This document shows, in pieces, positions 24,101-36,402 of a DNA stretch of 64,000 nucleotides (the stretch's first letter is position 1; each line of letters starts with the position of its first letter). Location of the stretch: assembly GCA_920105625.2 (NCBI GenBank), contig OV050030.1, forward strand, positions 254,355,889-254,419,888, in the 5' to 3' direction. A model generated the notes under the pieces. The model saw only the letters and a list, made by a program, of their open reading frames with translations. It made no database searches and had not been told where the DNA came from. The position numbers and the translations under genes were made by a program. Source of the stretch: Clusia tigrina (Eukaryota > Arthropoda > Insecta > Diptera > Clusiidae).

Positions 24101-27100
24101 CAAGAGGCTCGAGTTCTTAATTGTTACACAATTTCAAGGTTTTATGACGCTCCAGTAAAAAGTTACAAGCATTTGTATGTTGCAAACTTTGATAGGTGTA
24201 GGACGTACCCTATAAAAGTGAGGGCCATTTGAAGTTTTATCAGTGTTTGCTTTGGGACTCAAGGGAAGCATAGCTTTGAGCGATAGCTTAAATTGACAAG
24301 AGGCTTAAGTACTTTATTGTTACAAAATTTCAAGGTTTTATGACGCTCCAGTAAAAAGTTACAAGCCTTTATATGTTTCAAACTTTGATAGGTGTAGGAT
24401 GTACCGTATAGAAGTTAGGGCCTGTTGAAGTTTTATCAGTGTTTGATTTGGGACTCAAGGGTAGCATAGCTTTGAGCGATAGCTTAAATTGACAAGAGGC
24501 TCGAGTACTTAATTGTTACAAAATTTCAAGTTTTTCTGACGCTCCAGTAAAAAGTTACAAGCATTTGTATGTTGCAAACTTTGATAGGTGTGGGACGTAC
24601 CGTATAGAAGTTAGGGCCATTTGAAGTTTTATCAGTGTTTGATTTGGGACTCAAGGGTAGCATAACTTTGAGCGATAGCTTAAATTGACAAGAGGCTCGA
24701 GTACTTAATTGTTACAAAATTTCAGGGTTTTATGACGCTCCAGTAAAAAGTTACAAGCATTTGTATGTTGCAAAGTTTAATAGGTGTGGGACGTACCGTA
24801 TAGAAGTTAGGGCCATTTGAAATTTTATCAGTGTTTGATTTGGGACTCAAGGGTAGCATAGCTTTGAGCGATAGCTTAAATTGACAAGAGGCTCGAGTAC
24901 TTTATTGTTACAAAATTTCAAGGTTTTATGACGATCCAGTAAAAAGTTACAAGCATTTGTATGTTGCAAACTTTGATAGGTGTAGGACGTACCGTATAGA
25001 AGTTAGGGCCATTTGAAGTTTTATCAGTGTTTGATTTGGGACTCAAGGATAGCATAGCTTTGAGCGATAGCTTAAATTGACAAGAGGTTCGAGTACTTTA
25101 TTGTTACAAAATTTCAAGGTTTTATGACGCTCCAGTAAAAAGTTACAAGCATTTGTATGTTGCAAACTTTGATAGATGTAGGACGTATCGTATAGAAGTT
25201 AGAGCCACTTGAAGTTTTATCAGTGTTTGATTTGGGACTCAAATGTAGCATAGCTTTGAGCGATAGCTTAAATTGACAAGAGGCTCCAGTACTTTATTGT
25301 TACAAAATTTCAAGGTTTTATGACGCTCCAGTAAAACGTTACAAGCATTTGTATGTTGCAAACTTTGATAGATGTAGGACGTATCGTATAGAAGTTAGAG
25401 CCATTTGAAGTTTTATCAGTGTTTGATTTGGGACTCAAATGTAGCATAGCTTTGAGCGATAGCTTAAATTGACAAGAGGCTCCAGTACTTTATTGTTACA
25501 AAATTTCAAGGTTTTATGACGCTCCAGTAAAACGTTACAAGCATTTGTATGTTGCAAACTTTGATAGGCGTAGGACGTACCGTATAGAAGTTAGAGCAAT
25601 TTGAAGTTTTATCAGTGTTTGATTTGGGACTCAAGGGTAGCATAGCTTTGAGCGATAGCTTAAGTTGACAAGAGGCTCGAGTACTTTATTGTTACAAAAT
25701 TTCAAGGTTTTATGACGCTCCAGTAAAAAGTTACAAGCATTTGTATGTTGCAAACTTTGATAGGTGTAGGACGTACCGTATAGAAGTTACGGCCATTTGA
25801 AGTTTTATCAGTGTTTGATTTGGGACTCAAGGGTAGCATAGCTTTGAGCGATAGCTTAAATTGACAAGAGGCTCGAGTACTTAATTGTTACACAATTTCA
25901 AGGTTTTATGACGCTCCAGTAAAAAGTTACAAGCATTTGTATGTTGCAAACTTTGATAGGTGTAGGACGTACCGTATATAAGTTAGGGCCATTTGAAGTT
26001 TTATCAGTGTTTGATTTGGGACTCAAGGGTAGCATAGATTTGAGCGATAGCTTAAATTGCCAAGAGGCTCGAGTACTTTATTGTTACAAAATTTCAAGGT
26101 TTTATGACGCTCCAGCAAAAAGTTACAAGCATTTGTATGTTGCAAACTTTGATAGGTGTAGGACGTACCGTATAGAAGTTAGGGCCATTTGAAGTTTTAT
26201 CAGTGTTTGATTTGGGACTCAAGGGTAGCATAGCTTTGAGCGATAGCTTAAATTGACAAGAGGCTTAAGTACTTTATTGTTACAAAATTTCAAGGATTTA
26301 TGACGCTCCAGTAAAAAGTTACAAGCATTTGTATGTTGCAAACTTTGATAGGTGTAGGACGTACCGTATATAAGTTAGGGCCATTTGAAGTTTTATCAGT
26401 GTTTGATTTGGGACTCAAGGGTAGCATAGCTTTGAGCGATAGCTTAAATTGACAAGAGGCTCGAGTACTTAATTGTTACAAAATTTCAAGTTTTTCTGAC
26501 GCTCCAGTAAAAAGTTACAAGCATTTGTATGTTGCAAACTTTGATAGGTGTGGGACGTACCGTATAGAAGTTAGGGCCATTTGAAGTTTTATCAGTGTTT
26601 GATTTGGGACTCAAGGGTAGCATAACTTTGAGCGATAGCTTAAATTGACAAGAGGCTCGAGTACTTAATTGTTACAAAATTTCAGGGTTTTATGACGCTC
26701 CAGTAAAAAGTTACAAGCATTTGTATGTTGCAAAGTTTAATAGGTGTGGGACGTACCGTATAGAAGTTAGGGCCATTTGAAATTTTATCAGTGTTTAATT
26801 TGGGACTCAAGGGTAGCATAGCTTTGAGCGATAGCTTAAATTGACAAGAGGCTCGAGTACTTTATTGTTACAAAATTTCAAGGTTTTATGACGCTCCAGT
26901 AAAAAGTTACAAGCATTTGTATGTTGCAAACTTTGATAGGTGTAGGACGTACCGTATAGAAGTTAGGGCCATTTGAAGTTTTATCAGCGTTTGATTTGGG
27001 ACTCAAGGATAGCATAGCTTTGAGCGATAGCTTAAGTTGACAAGAGGTTCGAGTAGTTTATTGTTACAAAATTTCAAGGTTTTATGACGCTCCAGTAAAA

Positions 27101-28804
27101 AGTTACAAGCATTTGTATGTTGCAAACTATGATAGATGTAGGACGTTTCGTATAGAAGTTAGAGCCATTTGAAGTTTTATCAGTGTTTGATTTGGGACTC
27201 AAATGTAGCATAGCTTTGAGCGATAGCTTAAATTGACAAGAGGCTCCAGTACTTTATTGTTGCAAAATTTCAAGGTTTTATGACGCTCCAGTAAAACGTT
27301 ACAAGCATTTGTATGTTGCAAACTTTGATAGGTGTAGGACGTACCGTATAGAAGTTAGAGCAATTTGAAGTTTTATCAGTGTTTGATTTGTGACTCAAGG
27401 GTAGCATAGCTTTGAGCGATAGCTTAAATTGACAAGAGGCTCGAGTACTTTATTGTTACAAAATTTCAAGGTTTTATGACGCTCCAGTAAAAAGTTACAA
27501 GCATTTGTATGTTGCAAACTTTGATAGGTGTAGGACGTACCGTATAGAAGTTAGGGCCATTTGAAGTTTTATCAGTGTTTGATTTGGGACTCAAGGATAG
27601 CATAGCTTTGAGCGATAGCTTAAATTGACAAGAGGTTCGAGTACTTTATTTTTACAAAATTTCAAGGTTTTATGTCCCTCCAGTAAAAAGTTACAAGCAT
27701 TTGTATGTTGCAAACTTTGATAGATGTAGGACGTATCGTATAGAAGTTAGAGCCATTTGAAGTTTTATCAGTGTTTGATTTGGGACTCAAATGTAGCATA
27801 GCTTTGAGCGATAGCTTAAATTGACAAGAGGCTCCAGTACTTTATTGTTACAAAATTTCAAGGTTTTATGACGCTCCAGTAAAACGTTACAAGCATTTGT
27901 ATGTTGCAAACTTTGATAGGTGTAGGACGTACCGTATAGAAGTTAGAGCAATTTGAAGTTTTATCAGTGTTTGATTTGGGACTCAAGGGTAGCATAGCTT
28001 TGAGCGATAGCTTAAGTTGACAAGAGGCTCGAGTACTTTATTGTTACAAAATTTCAAGGTTTTATGACGCTCCAGTAAAAAGTTACAAGCATTTGTATGT
28101 TGCAAACTTTGATAGGTGTAGGACGTACCGTATAGAAGTTAGGGCCATTTGAAGTTTTATCAGTGTTTGATTTGGGACTCAAGGGTAGCATAGCTTTGAG
28201 CGATAGCTTAAATTGACAAGAGGCTCCAGTACTTTATTGTTACAAAATTTCAAGGTTTTATGACGCTCCAGTAAAACGTTACAAGCATTTGTATGTTGCA
28301 AACTTTGATAGGTGTAGGACGTACCGTATAGAAGTTAGAGCAATTTGAAGTTTTATCAGTGTTTGATTTGGGACTCAAGGGTAGCATAGCTTTGAGCGAT
28401 AGCTTAAGTTGACAAGAGGCTCGAGTACTTTATTGTTACAAAATTTCAAGGTTTTATGACGCTCCAGTAAAAAGTTACAAGCATTTGTATGTTGCAAACT
28501 TTGATAGGTGTAGGACGTACCGTATATAAGTTAGGGCCATTTGAAGTTTTATCAGTGCTTGATTTGGGACTCAAGGGTAGCATAGCTTTGAGCGATAGCT
28601 TAAATTGACAAGAGGCTCGAGTACTTAATTGTTACACAATTTCAAGGTTTTATGACGCTCCAGTAAAAAGTTACAAGCATTTGTATGTTGCAAACTTTGA
28701 TAGGTGTAGGACGTACCGTATATAAGTTAGGGCCATTTGAAGTTTTATCAGTGCTTGATTTGGGACTCAAGGGTAGCATAGCTTTGAGCGATAGCTTAAA
28801 TTGA

Positions 28805-28991
28805 CAAGAGGCTCGAGTACTTAATTGTTACAAAATTTCAAGGTTTCCAGTAAAAAGTTACAAGCATTTGTATGTTAGAAACTTTGATAGGTGTAGGACG
28901 TACCGTATAGAAGTTAAGGCCATTTGAAGTATTATCAGTGTTTGATTTGGGACTTAAGGGTAGCATAGCTTTGAGCGATAGCTTAAATTGA
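28805..28991 (+). repeat. 187-bp monomer (9-bp deletion, GGTTTCCAG form)
   Basis: A clean 9-bp deletion relative to the consensus. The monomer also has TATGTTAGAAAC; its counterparts in copy 2 read TATGTTGGAAAC. Confidence 0.9.
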
Positions 28992-29187
28992 CAAGAGGCT
29001 CGAGTTCTTAATTGTTACACAATTTCAAGGTTTTATGACGCTCCAGTAAAAAGTTACAGGCATTTGTATGTTGCAAACTTTGATAGGTGTAGGACGTACC
29101 GTATATAAGTTAGGGCCATTTGAAGTTTTATCAGTGTTTGATTTGGGACTCAAGGGTAGCATAGCTTTGAGCGATAGCTTAAATTGT

Positions 29188-29374
29188 CAAGAGGCTCGAG
29201 TACTTAATTGTTACAAAATTTCAAGGTTTCCAGTAAAAAGTTACAAGCATTTGTATGTTGCAAACTTTGATAGGTGTAGGACGTACCGTATAGAAGTTAA
29301 GGCCATTTGAAGTTTTATCAGTGTTTGATTTGGGACTCAAGGGTAGCATAGCTTTGAGCGATAGCTTAAATTGA
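29188..29374 (+). repeat. 187-bp monomer (9-bp deletion, GGTTTCCAG form)
   Basis: The second of a pair, 383 bp after the previous 187-bp monomer. The interval 28,805-29,374 is the single-copy source region that corresponds to the expanded 2,512-bp unit in the second super-repeat. Confidence 0.9.
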
Positions 29375-30550
29375 CAAGAGGCTCGAGTTCTTAATTGTTA
29401 CACAATTTCAAGGTTTTATGACGCTCCAGTAAAAAGTTACAAGCATTTGTATGTTGCAAACTTTGATAGGTGTAGGACGTACCCTATAAAAGTGAGGGCC
29501 ATTTGAAGTTTTATCAGTGTTTGCTTTGGGACTCAAGGGTAGTATAGCTTTGAGCGATACCTTAAATTGACAAGAGGCTCGAGTACTTTATTGTTACAAA
29601 ATTTCAAGGTTTTATGACGCCCCAGTAAAAAGTTACAAGCATTTGTATGTTGCAAACTTTGATAGGTGTAGGACGTACCATATAGAAGTAAGAGCCATTT
29701 GAAGTTTTATCAGTGTTTGATTTGGGACTCAAGGGTAGCATAGCTTTGAGCGATAGCGAAAATTGACAAGAGGCTCGAGTACTTAATTGTTACAAAATTT
29801 CAAGGTTTTATGACGCTCCAGTAAAAAGTTACAAGCATTTGTATGTTGCAAACTTTGATAGGTGTGGGACGTACCGTATAGAAGTTAGGGCCATTTGAAG
29901 TTTTATCAGTGTTTGATTTGGGACTCAAGGGTAGCATAGCTTTGAGCGATAGCTTAAATTGACAAGAGGCTCGAGTACTTAATTGTTACAAAATTTCAAG
30001 GTTTTATGACGCTCGAGTAAAAAGATACAAGCATTTGTATGTTGCAAACTTTGATAGGTGTAGGACGTACCGTATAGAAGTAAGAGCCATTTGAAGTTTT
30101 ATCAGTGTTTGATTTGGGACTCAAGGGTAGCATAGCTTTGAGCGATAGCTTAAATTGACAAGAGGCTCGAGTACTATATTGTTACACAATTTCAAGGTTT
30201 TATGACGCTCCTACAAAAAGTTACAAGCATTTGTATGTTGCAAACTTTGATAGGTGTAGGACGTACCGTATAGAAGTTAGGGCCATTTGAAGTTTTATCA
30301 GTGTTTGATTTGGGACTCAAGGGTAGCATAGCTTTGAGCGATAGCTTAAATTGACAAGAGGCTCGAGTACTTAATTGTTACAAAATTTCAAGGTTTTATG
30401 ACGCTCGAGTAAAAAGTTACAAGCATTTGTATTTTGCAAACTGTGATAGGTGTAGGACGTACCGTATAGAAGTTAGAGCCATTTGAAGTTTTAGCAGTGT
30501 TTGATTTGGGACTCAAGGATAGCATAGCTTTGAGTGATAACTTAAATTGA

Positions 30551-30733
30551 CAAGAGGTTCGAGTACTTTATTGTTACAAAATTTCAAGGTTTTATGACGC
30601 TCCAGTAAAAAGTTACAAGCATTTGTATGTTGCAAACTTTGATAGGTGTAGGACGTTCGAGCCATTTGAAGTTTTATCAGTGTTTGATTTGGGACTAAAG
30701 GGTAGCATAGCTTTGAGCGATAGCTTAAATTGA
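30551..30733 (+). repeat. 183-bp monomer (13-bp deletion)
   Basis: GGACGTACCGTATAG through GTTAGAGCC is collapsed to GGACGTTCGAGCC, a loss of 13 bp between short GT repeats plus one substitution. Because 183 is a multiple of three, a minus-strand frame stays open across two monomers here. The same monomer recurs at 56,715 and 59,629. Confidence 0.9.
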
Positions 30734-31516
30734 CAAGAGGCTCGAGTACTTTATTGTTACAAAATTTCAAGGTTTTATGACGCTCCAGTAAAACGTTATA
30801 AGCATTTGTATGTTGCAAACTTTGATAGGTGTAGGACGTACCGTATAGAAGTTAGGGCCATTTGAAGTTTATCAGTGTTTGATTTGGGACTCAAGGGTAG
30901 CATAGCTTTGAGCGATAGCTTAAATTGACAAGAGGCTCGAGTACTTAATTGTTACAAAATTTCAAGGTTTTATGACGCACCAGTAAAAAGTTACAAGCAT
31001 TTGTATGTTGCAAACTTTGATAGGTGTAGGACGTACCGTATAGAAGTTAGAGCAATTTGAAGTTTAATCAGTGTTTGATTTGCGTCTCAAAGGTAGCATA
31101 GCTTTGAGCGATAGCTTAAATTGACAAGAGGCTCGAGTACTTTATTGTTACAAAATTTCAAGGTTTTATGACGCTCCAGTAAAAAGTTACAAGCATTTGT
31201 ATGTTGCAAACTTTGATAGGTGTAGGACGTACCATATAGAAGTTAGGGCCATTTGAAGTTTTATCAGTGTTTGATTTGGGACTCAAGGGTAGCATAGCTT
31301 TGAGCGATAGCTTAAATTGACAAGAGGGTCGAGTACTTAATTGTTACACAATTTCAAGGTTTTATGACGCTCCAGTAAAAAGTTACAAGCATTTGTATGT
31401 TGCAAACTTTGATAGGTGTAGGACGTACCGTATATAAGTTAGGGCCATTTGAAGTTTTATCAGTGTTTGATTCGGGACTCAAGGGTAGCATAGCTTTGAG
31501 CGATAGCTTAAATTGA

Positions 31517-31703
31517 CAAGAGGCTCGAGTACTTAATTGTTACAAAATTTCAAGGTTTCCAGTAAAAAGTTACAAGCATTTGTATGTTGCAAACTTTGAT
31601 AGGTGTAGAACGTACCGTATAGAATTTAGGGCCATTTGAAGTTTTATCAGTGTTTGATTTGGGACTCAAGGGTAGCATAGCTTTGACCGATTGCTTAAAT
31701 TGA
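31517..31703 (+). repeat. 187-bp monomer at the subfamily 1 to 2 switch
   Basis: Starts as a subfamily 1 GGTTTCCAG monomer and ends with subfamily 2 markers (GTAGAACGTACC, ATAGAATTTAGGG, TTGACCGATTGC). The switch therefore falls inside this monomer near 31,605. The identical hybrid recurs at 57,681 and 60,595. Confidence 0.88.
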
Positions 31704-34700
31704 CAAGAGGCTCGAGTACTTTATTGTTACAAATTTCAAGGTTTTATGACGCTCCAGTAAAAAGTTACAAGCATTTGTATGTTGCAAACTTTGATAAGTG
31801 TAGAACATACAGTATAGAAGTTAGGGCCATTTAAAGTTTTATCAGTGTTTGACTTGGGACTTAAGGGTAGCATAGCTTTGAGCGATAGCTTAAATTGACA
31901 AGAGGCTCGAGTAATTTATTGTTACAAAATTTCAAGGTTTTATTACGCTCCAGTAAAAAGTTACAAGCATTTGTATGTTGCAAACTTTGATAGGTGTAGG
32001 ACGTACCATATAGAATTTAGGGCCATTTGAAGTTTTATCAGTGTTTGATTTGGGACTCAAGGGTAGCATAGCTTTGACCGATAGCTTAAATTGACAAGAG
32101 GCTCGAGTACTTTATTGTTACAAATTTCAAGGTTTTATGACGCTCCAGTAAAAAGTTACAAGCATTTGTATGTTGCAAACTTTGATAGGTGTAGAACGTA
32201 CAGTATAGAAGTTAGGGCCATTTAAAGTTTTATAAGTGTTTGATTTGGGACTCAACGGTAGCATAGCTTTGAGCGATAGCTTAAATTGACAAGAGGCTCG
32301 AGTACTTTATTGTTACAAAATTTCAAGGTTTTATTATGCTCCAGTAAAAAGTTACAAGCATTTGTATGTTGCAAACTTTGATAGGTGTAGAACGTACAGT
32401 ATAGAAGTTAGGGCCATTTAAAGTTTTATCAGTGTTTGACTTGGGACTCAAGGGTAGCATAGCTTTGAGCGATAGCTTAAATTGACAAGAGGCTCGAGTA
32501 CTTTATTGTTACAAAATTTCGAGGTTTTATGACGCTCCAGTAAAAAGTTACAAGCATTTGTATGTTGCAAACTTTGATAGGTGTAGAACGTACCGTATAG
32601 AATTTAGGGCCATTTGAAGTTTTATCAGTGTTTGATTTGGGATTCAAGGGTAGCATAGCTTTGACCGATAGCTTAAATTGACAAGAGGCTCGAGTACTTT
32701 ATTGTTACAAATTTCAAGGTTTTATGACGCTCCAGTAAAAAGTTACAAGCATTTGTATGTTGCAAACTTTGATAGGTGTAGAACGTACAGTATAGAAGTT
32801 AGGGCCATTTAAAGTTTTATCAGTGATTGATTTGGGACTCAAGGGTAGCATAGCTTTGAGCGATAGCTTAAATTGACCAGAGGCTCGAGTACTTTATTGT
32901 TACAAAATTTCAAGATTTTATGAAGCTCCAGTAAAAAGTTACAAGCATTTGTATGTTGCAACCTTTGATAGGTGGAGGACGTACCGTATAGAAGTTATGG
33001 CAATTTGAAGTTTTATCAGTGTTTGAGTTGGGACTCAAGGGTAGCATAGCTTTGAGCGATAGCTTAAATTGACAAGAGGCTCGAGTACTTTATTGTTACA
33101 AAATTTCAAGGTTTTATTACGCTCCAGTAAAAAGTTACAAGCATTTGTATGTTGCAAACTTTGATAGGTGTAGAACGTACCGTATAGAATTTAGGGCCAT
33201 TTGAAGTTTTATCAGTGTTTGATTTGGGACTCAAGGGTAGCATAGCTTTGACCGATAGCTTAAATTGACAAGAGGCTCGAGTACTTTATTGTTACAAATT
33301 TCAAGGTTTTATGACGCTCCAGTGAAAAGTTACAAGCATTTGTATGTTGCAAACTTTGATAGGTGTAGGACGTACAGTATAGAAGTTAGGGGCATTTAAA
33401 GTTTTATCAGTGTTTGATTTGGGACTCAAGGGTAGCATAGCTCTGAGCGATACCTTAAATTGACTAGAGGCTCGAGTACTTTATTGTTACAAAATTTCAA
33501 GGTTTTATGACGCTCCAGTAAAAAGTTACAAGAATTTGTATGTTGCAAACTTTGATAGGTGTAGAACGTACCGTATAGAATTTAGGGCCATTTGAAGTTT
33601 TATCAGTGTTTGATTTGGGACTCAAGGGTAGCATAGCTTTGACCGATAGCTTAAATTGACAAGAGGCTCGAGTACTTTATTGTTACAAATTTCAAGGTTT
33701 TATGACGCTCCAGTAAAAAGTTACAAGCATTTGTATGTTGCAAACTTTGATAGGTGTAGGACGTACAGTATAGAAGTTAGGGCCATTTAAAGTTCTATCA
33801 GTGTTTGATTTGGGACTCAAGGGTAGCATAGCTTTGAGCGATACCTTAAATTGACAAGAGGCTCGAGTACTTTATTGTTACAAATTTCAAGGTTTTATGA
33901 CGCTCCAGTAAAAAGTTACAAGCATTTGTATGTTGCAAACTTTGATAGGTGTAGAACGTACAGTATAGAAGTTAGGGCCATTTGAAGTTTTATCAGTGTT
34001 TGATTTGGGACTCAAGGGTAGCATAGCTTTGACCGATAGCTTAAATTGACAAGAGGCTCGAGTACTTTATTGTTACAAATTTCAAGTTTTTATGACGCTC
34101 CAGTAAAAAGTTACAAGCATTTGTATGTTGCAAACTTTGATAGGTGTAGAACGTACAGTATAGAAGTTAGGGCCATTTAAAGTTTTATCAGTGTTTGACT
34201 TGGGACTCAAGGGTAGCATAGCTTTGAGCGATAGCTTAAACTGACAAGAGGCTCGAGTACTTTATTGTTACAAAATTTCAAGGTTTTATTACGCTCCAGT
34301 AAAAAGTTACAAGCATTTGTATGTTGCAAACTTTGATAGGTGTAGAACATACAGTATAGAAGTTAGGGCCATTTAAAGTTTTATCAGTGTTTGATTTGGG
34401 ACTCAAGGGTAGCATAGCTTTGAGCGATAGTTTAAATTGACAAGAGGCTCGAGTACTTTATTGTTACAAAATTTCAAGGTTTTATTACGCTCCAGTAAAA
34501 AGTTACAAGCATTTGTATGTTGCAAACTTTGATAGGTGTAGACCGTACAGTATAGAAGTTAGGGCCATTTAAAGTTGTATCAGTGTTTGACTTGGGACTC
34601 AAGGGTAGCATAGCTTTGAGCGATAGCTTAAATTGACAAGAGGCTCGAGTACTTTATTGCTACAAAATTTCAAGGTTTTATGACGCTCCAGTAAAAAGTT

Positions 34701-35223
34701 ACAAGCATTTGTATGTTGCAAACTTTGATAGGTGTAGAACGTACCGTATAGAATTTAGGGCCATTTGAAGTTTTATCAGTGTTTGATTTGGGATTCAAGG
34801 GTAGCATAGCTTTGACCGATAGCTTAAATTGACAAGAGGCTCGAGTACTTTATTGTTACAAATTTCAAGGTTTTATGACGCTCCAGTAAAAAGTTACAAG
34901 CATTTGTATGTTGCAAACTTTGATAGGTGTAGAACGTACAGTATAGAAGTTAGGGCCATTTAAAGTTTTATCAGTGTTTGACTTGGGACTCAAGGGTAGC
35001 ATAGCTTTGTGCGATAGCTTAAATTGACAAGAGGCTCGAGTACTTTATTGTTACAAAATTTCAAGGTTTTATTACGCTCCAGTAAAAAGGTACAAGCATT
35101 TGTATGTTGCAAACTTTGATAGGTATAGGACGTACCATATAGAATTTAGGGCCATTTGAAGTTTTATCAGTGTTTGATTTGGGACTCAAGGGTAGCATAG
35201 CTTTGAGCGATACCTTAAATTGA

Positions 35224-35427
35224 CAAGAGGCTCGTGTACTTTATTGTTACAGTGTTACAAAATTTCAAGGTTTTATGACGCTCCAGTAAAAAGTTACAAG
35301 AATTTGTATGTTGCAAACTTTGATAGGTGTAGAACGTACCGTATAGAATTTAGGGCCATTTGAAGTTTTATCAGTGTTTGATTTGGGACTCAAGGGTAGC
35401 ATAGCTTTGACCGATAACTTAAATTGA
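35224..35427 (+). repeat. 204-bp monomer (8-bp insertion), copy 1
   Basis: TTGTTAC is followed by AGTGTTAC before AAAATTTC, an imperfect duplication of the preceding 8 bp. The rare insert serves as a marker for the 11-mer HOR. It recurs at 38,360, 40,519, 42,678 and 44,447. Confidence 0.9.
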
Positions 35428-36402
35428 CTAGAGGCTCGAGTACTTTATTGTTACAAATTTCAAGGTTTTATGACGCTCCAGTAAAAAGTTACAAACATTT
35501 GTATGTTGCAAACTTTGATAGGTGTAGGACGTACAGTATAGAAGTTAGGGCCATTTAAAGTTTTATCAGTGTTTAATTTGGGACTCAAGGGTAGCATAGC
35601 TTTGAGCGATACTTTAAATTGACAAGAGCCTCGAGTACTTTATTGTTACAAAATTTCAAGGTTTTATGACGCTCCAGTAAAAAGGTTCAAGCATTTGTAT
35701 GTTGCAAACTTTGATAGGTGTAGAACGTACCGTATAGAATTTAGGGCCATTTGAAGTTTTATCAGTGTTTGATTTGGGACTCAAGGGTAGCATAGCTTTG
35801 ACCTATAGCTTAAATTGACAAGAGGCTCGAGTACTTTATTGTTACAAATTTCAAGGTTTTATGACGCTCCAGTAAAAAGTTACAAGCATTTGCATGTTGC
35901 AAACTTTGATAGGTGTACAACGTACAGTATAGAAGTTAGGGCCATTTGAAGTTTTATCAGTGTTTGATTTGGGACTCAAGGGTAGCATAGCTTTGACCGA
36001 TAGCTTAAATTGACAAGAGGCTCGAGTACTTTATTGTTACAAATTTCAAGGTTTTATGACGCTCCAGTAAAAAGTTACAAGCATTTGTATGTTGCAAACT
36101 TTGACAGGTGTAGAACGTACAGTATAGAAGTTAGGGCCATTTAAAGTTTTATCAGTGTTTGACTTGGGACTCAAGGGTAGCATAGCTTTGAGCAATAACT
36201 TAAATTGACAAGAGGCTCGAGTACTTTATTGTTACAAAATTTCAAGGTTTTATTACTCTCCAGTAAAAAGTTACAAGCATTTGTATGTTGCAAACTTTGA
36301 TAGGTGTAGGACGTACCATATAGAATTTAGGGCCATTTGAAGTTTTATCAGTGTTTGATTTGGGACTCACGGGTAGCATAGCTTTGAGCGATAACTTAAA
36401 TT
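35426..36402 (+). repeat. 5-monomer unit (977 bp), left flank of the 11-mer array
   Basis: Bounded by GACTAGAGG at 35,426 and 36,403. Monomers in order carry ACAAACATTTG, GAGCCTCGAG with AAAAGGTTCAAG, TTGACCTATAGC with GCATTTGCATG, GACAGGTGTAG, and GAGCAATAACTT with TATTACTCTCC. The length is 5 x 196 less three single-base deletions. The same unit forms the first part of each 11-mer copy and recurs at 44,649-45,625, exactly 9,223 bp downstream. Confidence 0.88.

Larger units (their letters stand above)
23165..31604 (+). repeat. Subfamily 1 part of super-repeat copy 1
   Basis: About 43 monomers. Frequent markers are CTCCAGTAC with CAAATGTAGC and GTAAAACGTTAC (near 23,486, 25,251, 25,436, 27,199 and 27,789), GCATAACTTTGAG with CAGGGTTTTATG (near 24,661 and 26,621) and TATGTCCCTCC at 27,671. 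Four 187-bp monomers and one 183-bp monomer lie here. The CTCCAG/CAAATG type is present as adjacent near-identical copies near 25,140-25,530. No gene is visible. Confidence 0.85.

Noticed and set aside
25941..26192. Plus-strand open reading frames of 61-83 codons (also 10,723; 29,068; 49,219; 51,758; 53,308; 53,691; 54,270; 55,820) coding for nearly the same peptide
   Set aside because: They are the satellite monomer read through. The usual TGA in AATTGACAAG is changed to TGT or TGC in a few monomers, which joins two short frames. The unit length is 1 modulo 3, so the frame rotates at each monomer. The peptide has no recognisable domain, and the copies follow HOR duplication and show no sign of selection on a protein.
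30513..30818. Minus-strand open reading frames of 101 codons (also 56,677 and 59,591)
   Set aside because: They span the 183-bp monomer. Because 183 is a multiple of three, the same frame stays open over two monomers. The peptide repeats itself internally as expected from the tandem repeat.
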